A stretch of DNA of 39,429 bases from Candidatus Didemnitutus sp. Lineage in GTDB: Bacteria > Verrucomicrobiota > Verrucomicrobiia > Opitutales > Opitutaceae. This document shows, piece by piece, positions 33,501 to 39,429 of the stretch. Positions within the stretch are counted from its first letter, which is position 1. The number at the start of each line of letters is the position of its first letter. The DNA is taken from NCBI GenBank assembly GCA_023701285.1, contig JAMPXH010000028.1:1-39429 (forward strand). Direction: 5' to 3'. The notes beneath the pieces are model-generated. The model had not been told where the DNA came from, did no database searches, and worked only from the letters and a program-made list of their open reading frames with translations. Both the position numbers and the translations under genes were made by a program.

Positions 33501-35445
33501 GCGCCTGTTCGCGGATGCTCGTGCGGTCGGCTTCGGCCGTGGCCAACTGGATCTGGAGATCCTCGGCCTGACGTCGGGCGGCGATCAAGGGGGCGTCGTT
33601 GCGCTCGGCCGCGGCGGCGAGCTTGGCGTTCTGCGCCTCCAGCTGCTTCACCTGCTCCTGCAACTGGGCCAGGGCCTGCTGGCCGGCGCTGCCGGCGGAA
33701 ACCTGCGTGCGGGCTTCGGCGAGCGCGCGTTCGAGTTCGGTCACGCGGTTGGCATCGCTCGAGGCGGAAGCACGCAGGGCATCGAGTTCCTCCTGCAACT
33801 TGGCCATCTGGCGGCGGCTCTCGGTGGCGGCCTGCTGGGCGTCCGCCAGCTGCGCGCGCGCGCTTTCGAGATCGGCGGGACTCACGCCACCGGCGCGGAG
33901 GCGCTTCAATTCGGATTCGAGGCGGTCGTTCAGCGCCCGCAGCGTGCTGGCCTCGCCCGCGGCCCGGCGCAACCGGGCCACGTCGTCCTGCAACTGGCGG
34001 ATGTCGACGGAAGCAGTCGAAGGCTCGCGGACGTTGCCTGCCTCACGTTGGAGCCGGGCGACGGTGGCGCTGCCTTGCTCGATTTGCTCGCGAGCGGCGG
34101 CCAGTTCGGCCTGCAGCTTGGCCACCTCATCGGGAGCGGAGGAAGGAGCTTGGCGCGCCGCTTCGAGCTCGCCCTGCAGGCGGGTGACGGCGGCGGTGCT
34201 TTGCGCGAGTTGCTGGCGCAGGTTGGCAAGCTCGGCCTGCTGGCGCTCCGCCTCGCCGGTCGCCGCGGTGGCGCCGGCGGCGCGCTCGGCGAGTGTTTTC
34301 TCCAAAGAGTCGATCCGGCGCTGGAGTTCGGCCTGCTCCGCCTGCCAGCGGGTGCGCTCGGTCACGAGTTCCTGATTCAGCGCCGTCAGGCGGGCGTTGG
34401 CCGCGGTGGCGCGGTCGAGTTCGGCCCGGATATTGGCGGGCACGGTCGCCGAGGCCGCAGCACCGGAGGTGGTGGCGACGTCGGGAAGCGGAGCGGGCTT
34501 CGCGGTGGCGAGGCTCGAGCCGGAAGCCATGGCGACGCCGCGCGCACGCAGGCCGTCACGCAAGCGGGCCAGATGACGGTCCGCCTCGGTGCGCTCGGCC
34601 GGAGTCAGGACACCGGCGAGGTGGTCGCGCCCGAGCGGGGAGACGCCGTTCTCCGCCGCCAGCGTGAGCCAGGCGAAAGCGAGGCTCGCGTCCTTGGGCA
34701 AACCGCCGCGACCTTCGCCATACATCAGACCCAGATTGTTCTGTGCGGCGGCGAAGCCTTGCTCGGCGGCCGCCCGATAAAGGACGGCTGCGGTGCGCTC
34801 GTCCTTGGCCGGGCCACGCCCGTCCTCAAGCAGCAAGCCGAGGTTGTATTGCGCGGGCGCGTAGCCCTGCTCGGCCGCCAGCTTATACCAGCGGGCGGCC
34901 TGCATGAGATCGGCGCGCACGCCGCGTCCGGTCTCGTAGAGGATGCCGAGATTGTGCTGGGCCTCGACGATGCCCTTCTCCCCGGCCTGTTTGAACCAGA
35001 CTTGCGCCTCGAAATCGTCCTTCGCCACACCCTTGCCGCTGGCATACATGTTGCCGACGTTGAACTGGGCCGGCCCGTGCCCTTGCTCGGCCGCGGCGAG
35101 GTAGAGACGGAAGGCCTGCCCGATGTCGGCCGGCACGCCGCGCCCGAGTTCGTAGGCGAGAGCGAGATTGAACTGGGCGGGGGCAAAACGCTTCTCGGCC
35201 GCACGCCGATACCACTCCGCGGCTTCCTCGAATTGTCCGGCGGCGGTCAGCGCGGTGCCGAGCGAATTCTGCGCCTCCGCGGCGCCGGCTTGGGCGCGCT
35301 CGCGCAACTCAGTCAGATTGGCCGCCGCGGGCTGAGCCGGGGCGGCGGGCGCCACGAGCAAGGCGCACAGGAACACCACGATGCGCCAGTGACGCGAGGA
35401 AAAGGGTCTGACTGTTCTCCAGAGGGGGCCGACGGAAGATCGCAC
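30526..35445 (-). CDS. Giant secreted Sel1-repeat / coiled-coil / LysM protein
   Basis: 1639 residues from GTG 35445, with an N-terminal signal peptide (basic lead 1-20, hydrophobic 21-33, cut near APA-Q at 35-38). Residues about 50-275 are six or so Sel1-type TPR repeats (AQFNLALAYELGRGVP, AQHNLGILYETGRGVR, AQYNLGLLLEDGRGPA). Residues about 335-1540 are continuous heptad-like helix rich in Ala, Gln, Glu, Leu and Arg. The last 52 residues (1588-1639) are a LysM domain (YHIVSDGDSLSRLSLRYYG ... LRVGQRLRIP) that should bind peptidoglycan. The helix could span more than 100 nm. A periplasmic scaffold or tether is the inference. The gene begins three bases after the ATP-grasp-like gene, so the two are coupled. 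There is no alternative ATG start near the signal. Confidence 0.88.
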   Translation of the reverse strand: MRSSVGPLWRTVRPFSSRHWRIVVFLCALLVAPAAPAQPAAANLTELRERAQAGAAEAQNSLGTALTAAGQFEEAAEWYRRAAEKRFAPAQFNLALAYELGRGVPADIGQAFRLYLAAAEQGHGPAQFNVGNMYASGKGVAKDDFEAQVWFKQAGEKGIVEAQHNLGILYETGRGVRADLMQAARWYKLAAEQGYAPAQYNLGLLLEDGRGPAKDERTAAVLYRAAAEQGFAAAQNNLGLMYGEGRGGLPKDASLAFAWLTLAAENGVSPLGRDHLAGVLTPAERTEADRHLARLRDGLRARGVAMASGSSLATAKPAPLPDVATTSGAAASATVPANIRAELDRATAANARLTALNQELVTERTRWQAEQAELQRRIDSLEKTLAERAAGATAATGEAERQQAELANLRQQLAQSTAAVTRLQGELEAARQAPSSAPDEVAKLQAELAAAREQIEQGSATVARLQREAGNVREPSTASVDIRQLQDDVARLRRAAGEASTLRALNDRLESELKRLRAGGVSPADLESARAQLADAQQAATESRRQMAKLQEELDALRASASSDANRVTELERALAEARTQVSAGSAGQQALAQLQEQVKQLEAQNAKLAAAAERNDAPLIAARRQAEDLQIQLATAEADRTSIREQALELRREFQSVRASLETERQRATALEAELAQVRDSARSGGSEVDALRQQLAELRTTLGLREGALTTLQEKLTATETARAAAVAAAASGEEGRRLLQRTTTELTEAQASLAALQTRLTGTEQEAAALRADAAAARREMEELRRLATASAPQTERLQQVERQLTEVTRTATEREAALTQLTAAKTALEQQLATLQEQGAAWRREAAQVPALAARLQELSAENDRLKASAPDPRALADARARIAALEQQAAEASAAARQEVAALQQRLTAAEQAVVTQRETADAAQRELATLRARAGSSTRDVARIEKLERELVAALEAKENHERTIAGLRADADGLQSQLAGLRDEQAGGQRAAARVAELTTENARLQTAAAEAAEAKQALGTLQQRLAAAEQQATTFRASDETARREIERLRIQAGAAGERLGRVTELERQLAEATQALAVRTKALSEAQALQPQLVAAQTRIAALEREVEEARTVTVRTRQPEDEQALARLRAELAGATDAAEKLRAQVAELTHANEQLEQDFANAKKTAEAALAAQAQAVSAARPDAFQMEIRTLQDRVNQLEASLQDDRIAAAREISTLAEQLQKARETSKALGDANRALLSAREVDDRPNRTEFDQLQARVRDLTAAGNELRRQNEALVAENERFAAEREALRGQLTEAEKAEGSHTSAVAELTQENEKLEREGEELRTQIATLSTRLAAAERASTAASDRVAQENRTLGERVQALDGQLAAAQQQIEQLRRQQTEAAQLAATQQGAARQAQDELAALRIRLADAERDLAEQSTGATGLVQERDRLTRERDDARTELAQLKDEVTRLAAAQQAAEARRLETERSAAQASEGAGTQLAQLRRELERLQASNESLTSANRVLERDRQAVVTQLRQENAALAARLTQAQGTLDQIAAAARLGTPASGIAAGAAQGPSSPASEPAARPAAEVRYHIVSDGDSLSRLSLRYYGTANRWQDIFNANRDVLEGANSLRVGQRLRIP

Positions 35446-35448
35446 GGC

Positions 35449-36870
35449 TCAAGCTAAGGTGAAAACCTTAGACGGGAGCAAGGCCGCATCCTGCATACCG
35501 TGGATGATCTTCTTGTCCGCCGGACAAAAGGTCGCCAGCGCGCCGGACAAACGGACCTCTCCTTCCACCAGGAAATAATAGGGGCAAAGGCGCAGTCGCC
35601 CGGGCTGAGCGGCCGCGACCGGGGGGCTGCCGGGTTCCGGCGACGCATAAACGGGATGCTCCAGGCGCCGGGGTTTACGGTATTCTTGAAGCACATGCAG
35701 ATTGGTCGGCGCGAGCCGGAGCGCCTGCTCCACGCCGGCCTGCCACTCCTCGCGGGAGCAATCGGAGCCGAGCACCACGCTGCGCGCGCCCCAGGCGGTC
35801 TCGTGGTAGCCGGAAATCTTGATGATGAGGTCGCGCTCCTTCTGGGAAGCGGAAGTCAGGTCGCGCCAGTCGTTCAGCATGCGCCCGGCAGCGCGGGGCC
35901 CGTCGAGCACCGCGCCCGGCGGCAGCGGCGTGGGGTCCATGATCCAGGACTGGGGAATCAGTTTGCGCAGCAACTCCAAGCTGCGGCGCCCGAGGTTTTC
36001 CTGCCAGAAATCCGCGAGCAAGTGGTGGTGGAAGAGCGCGAGCGCGAGCTTCTCCTCCTGAAAATGACGCATCGGCGGCGCGATGGCGACATGGCCGGCC
36101 GACCAGGCTTCGAGGATGTGCGGCGCCACGCGGACGTTGGCCCAGTCGAACAGCTCGAAGAAGCGGTAGATGATGTCGACCTTCTCCGGTGTGCCTTCGA
36201 TGTCGAAGAACAACTCCCCACCCAGAGGGAAGACGTCGTCGGGATGCAGGCAGAAGACGCGGCGCCCCAAGCGTTGCAGCTGCGCAGCCAGCCATTGCAT
36301 CTCGGGGCGGTAGGTCGCGGCCTCGTCGCTGACGAGGAGCACGATGAGGGGATTGCGGATCTTCGGCGCGAGCGCCGTGAGCGAAGCGTGGAAGTTTTCG
36401 ATCATCGCGTCGCGATGGCCGATGATCGCCGCATCGTCGTCGCTGCCGTAGAGACGGTTGAGGAACGCCGTCAGGCCGATGCCGCCGGGGACCGAGTCGA
36501 GCTCGGTGAGGGCAAAACCGTCCTCCGTGAGCAACAGGTCCGGCCGGAGCACGGTCGGGAAGGCGCCGCGGTTGCGCGGGTCGCGGGCATGGCGGATGAG
36601 GTCGGCCGGTTTGCCGCGATCGAGGTAATCCGCGACCCAAGGGGCGAGCAGCGGTTTGTTGCGCAGGAGGTTTTTCCCGGCGGCGGAGCGCAGGTAGAGC
36701 GTCTCGAGCGCTTGGTGAAACTCGTGGCAGGCCCGGCCGATGGCTTCGAGTTCGGCGAGCTGCCCCGGGGTGAGCGGCCATGCCTGCGGGGAAAGCCGCC
36801 AGGTCTTGTCCTCGAACAACGACTGCGCGCCCAGGGAGGCTTTGATTTGGTCGAAGGCGAGGTCGGGCAT
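35449..36870 (-). CDS. Unrecognised protein, possibly ATP-grasp-like
   Basis: 473 residues from ATG 36870 (MPDLAFDQIKASLG). The upstream open frame is a terminator region and not protein-like. No signal peptide. I cannot place it in a named family. Some segments resemble ATP-grasp ligases, especially circularly permuted ones: LTELDSVPGGIGL at 121-133, DLIIKISGYHETAWGARSVVLGSD at 347-370 (candidate Lys351 and the glycine-poor loop), LHVLQEYRKP at 391-400 (candidate Glu397) and YYFLVEGEVRLSGALATF near the end. If so, it would join an amino acid or peptide to a carboxylate with ATP. It overlaps functionally with the giant coiled-coil gene that follows after three bases. Confidence 0.45.
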   Translation of the reverse strand: MPDLAFDQIKASLGAQSLFEDKTWRLSPQAWPLTPGQLAELEAIGRACHEFHQALETLYLRSAAGKNLLRNKPLLAPWVADYLDRGKPADLIRHARDPRNRGAFPTVLRPDLLLTEDGFALTELDSVPGGIGLTAFLNRLYGSDDDAAIIGHRDAMIENFHASLTALAPKIRNPLIVLLVSDEAATYRPEMQWLAAQLQRLGRRVFCLHPDDVFPLGGELFFDIEGTPEKVDIIYRFFELFDWANVRVAPHILEAWSAGHVAIAPPMRHFQEEKLALALFHHHLLADFWQENLGRRSLELLRKLIPQSWIMDPTPLPPGAVLDGPRAAGRMLNDWRDLTSASQKERDLIIKISGYHETAWGARSVVLGSDCSREEWQAGVEQALRLAPTNLHVLQEYRKPRRLEHPVYASPEPGSPPVAAAQPGRLRLCPYYFLVEGEVRLSGALATFCPADKKIIHGMQDAALLPSKVFTLA

Positions 36871-36943
36871 GGTCGGTCGCACAGCAAAGATGACTGCACC
36901 GGTTCGGCGCAAAACACAAATTGCCGGCCCGGCACAGCACGGA

Positions 36944-36967
36944 GCCCGGTGCGGCGGCACACCGGGC
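36944..36967. repeat. Hairpin GCCCGGTG...CACCGGGC
   Basis: A perfect 8-base inverted repeat with an 8-base loop lies between the cytochrome terminator and the ATP-grasp-like gene, in what would be the leader or promoter zone of the latter. Confidence 0.45.
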
Positions 36968-36972
36968 GGGGC

Positions 36973-37001
36973 AAAAAAACAGGCCCGGCGCAAGCCGGGC
37001 C
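36973..37001 (-). terminator. Intrinsic terminator of the multihaem cytochrome gene
   Basis: Read on the minus strand, GGCCCGGC-TTGC-GCCGGGCC is followed by TG and seven T residues (36973-36979 on the plus strand are A). It begins 23 bases after the cytochrome stop, so the downstream ATP-grasp-like gene needs its own promoter. Confidence 0.92.
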
Positions 37002-37024
37002 CGGGAAAACCCACGGTCGCGAAC

Positions 37025-39205
37025 TCAGTGGAACAGGCGCGAGACCATCGCGTAGACGATCAGGACCAGCAGCACGAGCCCGGTGCCGAAGAACATGAAG
37101 CCGGCGGCCGTCGCGACCTTCTTCCGGCCCTGCCACTCGTCCTTCACCTTGAAGTCCTCGAGTTTGCCGGCCGCGACCAGGCGGTCATACCAGCGCTTGC
37201 GCTCGTGCAGCATCTCGGTGTGCGAGATGCGGCCGGAGAAGATCACCTTATCCATGGGGAACTTCTCGATGCGGAAGTGCGTGTTGAAGAAGTGGAACGT
37301 GAAGATGAAACCGGCGGCGAGCAGCGCCTCGTCCGAGTGGATGACGTGCGCGATGTTGATGATCCAGCCCGGCAGGAAGAGCGTGAAGAACTTCGGGAAC
37401 CAGAGGATCAGGCCCGAGACGCCGATCATCGCCACGCCCCAGAACACCGCGAGGTAATCGAAGCGTTCCCAATACGTCCAGCGGTCGAACTGCGGACGCG
37501 GGCCCTTGCCGAAGAACCACTTGTTGTGCGCCACGAAATCGCGCCAGTCCTGGAACGACGGCAGCATCGAGTCGGGTCCGAAGGCGGCGCTGAAGAGGCG
37601 CTTGAATTCCAAGCGGCCCGTCTCGGGATTGCGCAGGCCCTTGCGATTCCGCCAGAAGGAGGCCGCGAGTTCGCTGAGGTGCAGCGCGAAGTAGCCGAAG
37701 GTCATGATCGCACCGAAGTGGTGCAGCGTGCGCGCGACCTCGGCGCCGCCCATGAAGTGCATCATCGTCTTCGCCCAGTCCGCGTAGTAGAACTTCAGCG
37801 GCATGCCGGTGATCACGAGCAACAGGAAGCTCGTCACGACGAGCATGTGCAGGAAGCGTTCGAACGGCGTGAAGCGCGTGTATTGCACGCCGTCGCTGTC
37901 CGACTTCAGGACCGCTTCGCGGAACTGCTTCGAATCGGTGAGGTAGAGGTAGATCGAACGGACGAGCCAGAGCACCGTGTGGAGGCCGAAGAACAGGAAG
38001 GTGCCGATGAGCAACGCCGTCATGAACAGGAAGACCTTGTTCAGGATCGGATAATTTTCGCCGTCCATCGGGTTGGCGTGCGCCTGGAACTGCGTGAACT
38101 TCTCATTCACCCCGGCGTGACACTCGGAGCAGGTCTGGACGATCCTCTCCTTCGAGAGACGCGAGCGCGGATCGCTCACGGGGAACACGTCGTGGTGGCC
38201 GTGGCAATCGTAGCAGGCTGCGACGTCAGGCGCGACGTTGGGCCGGCCGAGCGCCATGGCCTTGCCGTGGTAGGTGTCGCGATAGTGTTCGAGGCGATCC
38301 TCGTGACACTTGCCGCAACTCTGGTCGCTGAGTTCCTTGAAGTGCGCGGTCTTCGGCTTCTCGATGTCGTGCGCGGTGTGACAATCGGTGCAGACCGGAC
38401 CTTGCTTGTCACCCTTGAGGAGCAGCTGGCCGTGGACGCTGGCGTTGTAGGTGTCCTCGACGCCGAGGTGGCAGTTGCCGCAGGACTTCGCGATGTTGGC
38501 GTGGTTGGTGTGCGAGTCCTTGTCGACGCTGCGCTTGATGTCGTGGACGCCATGGCAGTCGTTGCAGGACGGCGCGACGATGAGCCCCTTCTGCATCAGC
38601 GCCTGGCCGTGGATGCTGTCGTTGTAGTGCGCCGCGGCGTCCTTCTGGCCCATGCGGTAGTCCTTCGCGAGCTTGGGGTCGTCGTGGCACTTGCCGCAGG
38701 TCTTGGTGAGGTTGAGTTTGAAGACCGGGGAATCGATCTGCTTCACGGGCACCATGTCGTGCGTGCCGTGGCAGCTCGTGCACGAGGCGGCATCGGACGA
38801 GCCCATCTTGTGGCTCATGCCGTGGATGCTGGTGGCGAACTGGTTGGTCGCGTTCTCGTGGCACGAGGCGCATTGCGCCGGGGCGACCTTCGAATCGTGC
38901 GGCGCCTCCTTGATGTCGGCGTGGCAGTCGACGCAGTTGAGTTTGCCGTGGACGGATTTGGCGAAGGCCTCGGGCTTCACGCCGACCCACTCCTTCGGCT
39001 GGCCTTTCTTGCGCGCCTTGAACTCGGCCTCGTGGCAATCCATGCACTCGCTGTTCGGGACGACTTGCGGCGTATCCGCGATCGCGGAGGGAGCCGCGGC
39101 GGGCTGGGCAGGGGCGGGCTCTGCGGCGTGGACGCCGAGCGCGAACCAGATTAATCCTGCTACTGCACTCACCGGCAGCGCGAGGGAACGGGTAACGGTT
39201 TTCAT
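37025..39205 (-). CDS. Multihaem cytochrome c fused to a membrane cytochrome b (CbcL-like)
   Basis: 726 residues from ATG 39205 (MKTVTRSLALPVS), with a signal peptide cut near VHAA-E (24-29). Residues 50-365 are periplasmic and carry eleven CxxCH haem sites, starting at 54, 91, 112, 142, 170, 214, 242, 272, 297, 331 and 359, with many extra His for bis-His ligation. Residues 390-726 are a FdnI/HydC-type cytochrome b with about five membrane segments. Candidate b-haem ligands include His453, His495/496, His509, His620/623 and His638. This order matches Geobacter CbcL, an inner-membrane quinol oxidase that passes electrons to periplasmic cytochromes; CbcL has nine c-haems as I recall. The gene is probably monocistronic, with a terminator after it. 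Confidence 0.88.
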   Translation of the reverse strand: MKTVTRSLALPVSAVAGLIWFALGVHAAEPAPAQPAAAPSAIADTPQVVPNSECMDCHEAEFKARKKGQPKEWVGVKPEAFAKSVHGKLNCVDCHADIKEAPHDSKVAPAQCASCHENATNQFATSIHGMSHKMGSSDAASCTSCHGTHDMVPVKQIDSPVFKLNLTKTCGKCHDDPKLAKDYRMGQKDAAAHYNDSIHGQALMQKGLIVAPSCNDCHGVHDIKRSVDKDSHTNHANIAKSCGNCHLGVEDTYNASVHGQLLLKGDKQGPVCTDCHTAHDIEKPKTAHFKELSDQSCGKCHEDRLEHYRDTYHGKAMALGRPNVAPDVAACYDCHGHHDVFPVSDPRSRLSKERIVQTCSECHAGVNEKFTQFQAHANPMDGENYPILNKVFLFMTALLIGTFLFFGLHTVLWLVRSIYLYLTDSKQFREAVLKSDSDGVQYTRFTPFERFLHMLVVTSFLLLVITGMPLKFYYADWAKTMMHFMGGAEVARTLHHFGAIMTFGYFALHLSELAASFWRNRKGLRNPETGRLEFKRLFSAAFGPDSMLPSFQDWRDFVAHNKWFFGKGPRPQFDRWTYWERFDYLAVFWGVAMIGVSGLILWFPKFFTLFLPGWIINIAHVIHSDEALLAAGFIFTFHFFNTHFRIEKFPMDKVIFSGRISHTEMLHERKRWYDRLVAAGKLEDFKVKDEWQGRKKVATAAGFMFFGTGLVLLVLIVYAMVSRLFH

Positions 39206-39360
39206 GGCGCGGGCGCAGTATGCATATTTTGCGTTCGCGGGACTGCGCATCGATTGGCCGCGGCGGAGCGCGGATTGGGGAATATGACGCAAGGCCAAAC
39301 CATGCGGAGCGCCGGTGCGTGGGGCGCCAACCTCCTTACCGCCGGCAGGGCGTGCGCTCA

Positions 39361-39374
39361 CGTCCGGTCGGACG
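39361..39374. repeat. Perfect palindromic hairpin CGTCCG-gt-CGGACG
   Basis: A 6-base inverted repeat with a 2-base centre lies 156 bases upstream of the cytochrome start. It could be an operator half-site pair, but no partner or known motif supports this. Confidence 0.35.
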
Positions 39375-39403
39375 GAAAGGCGAGAGCGCGCTATCAACGT
39401 CGA

Positions 39404-39425
39404 GGGCCGCGGCGGACCGCGGCCC
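39404..39425. repeat. Perfect hairpin GGGCCGCGG-cgga-CCGCGGCCC at the window edge
   Basis: A 9-base perfect stem with a 4-base loop lies at the end of the window. It is probably the 3' structure of a neighbouring gene outside the window. No T-tract is visible before the sequence ends. Confidence 0.45.
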
Positions 39426-39429
39426 CCCC

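Noticed and set aside
31963-35457. A 1164-codon open frame on the plus strand opposite the Sel1/LysM gene
   Set aside because: It mirrors the coding strand of a GC-rich gene, has low-complexity Gly/Arg/Leu composition and no domain; the minus-strand protein has clear Sel1 and LysM domains.
36740-39154. An 804-codon plus-strand frame opposite the multihaem cytochrome
   Set aside because: Antisense artefact; the minus strand encodes eleven CxxCH motifs and a membrane cytochrome b.

Overview
This is a GC-rich, densely packed bacterial chromosome segment with no rRNA, tRNA, CRISPR array, transposase gene or prophage block that I could recognise. The gene set suggests a free-living Gram-negative bacterium of the Verrucomicrobiota, most likely an Opitutaceae relative: a one-piece PurL, an extended PurF, ResB/CcsA cytochrome c maturation, a FecR-domain secreted protein, polysaccharide-degrading enzymes and an almost complete lack of Shine-Dalgarno motifs. 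The taxonomic call is an inference from gene content and style, not from a marker gene.

Layout. 1-2412 (+): the end of a PfkB-type sugar kinase (probably 2-keto-3-deoxygluconate kinase) with its terminator, a DUF4337 membrane protein and a secreted alpha/beta-hydrolase esterase. 2420-3393 (-): a GreA/GreB-family factor and a DUF1294 membrane protein. 3394-4016: non-coding, holding one copy of a structured repeat. 4017-4976 (+): a secreted FecR-domain protein with a Gln/Asn tail and a strong terminator. 5186-12477: purine synthesis, purF-purM (-) divergent from purL (+) across a 183-base region with nested inverted repeats. 12492-14436 (+): a single-domain response regulator and a MATE exporter. 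14458-17690: a ParB-like DNA-binding protein (-), a PL10-type pectate lyase (+), a beta-propeller-like protein (-) and a DUF1428 protein (-).

17842-25578 (all -) is a pyroglutamate and gamma-glutamyl catabolic run. In transcription order it is pxpB, pxpC, pxpA, DUF969, DUF979, pcp, purine nucleoside phosphorylase and a gamma-glutamyltransferase-family enzyme. Pcp frees pyroglutamate from peptides, PxpABC hydrolyses it to glutamate with ATP, and the DUF969/DUF979 pair is the obvious transporter candidate. 25718-29502 (+) is a cytochrome c maturation operon: an undescribed lipoprotein, ResB and CcsA. It is followed by about 500 bases of structured non-coding DNA with an attenuator-like leader and a very small protein that resembles the arm-binding domain of tyrosine recombinases.

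30526-39205 (-) holds a 726-residue fusion of an 11-haem cytochrome c and a cytochrome b, resembling Geobacter CbcL. It also holds an unrecognised ATP-grasp-like protein, coupled to a 1639-residue secreted Sel1/coiled-coil/LysM protein.

The most notable unexplained signals are: (1) two inverted copies, 27 kb apart, of a 129-base repeat whose two hairpins have perfectly complementary loops; (2) the leader with twin GCAA tetraloops and a terminator ahead of the small arm-like protein; (3) the CbcL-like cytochrome; (4) the pyroglutamate operon with its DUF pair; and (5) the nested palindrome between purF and purL.
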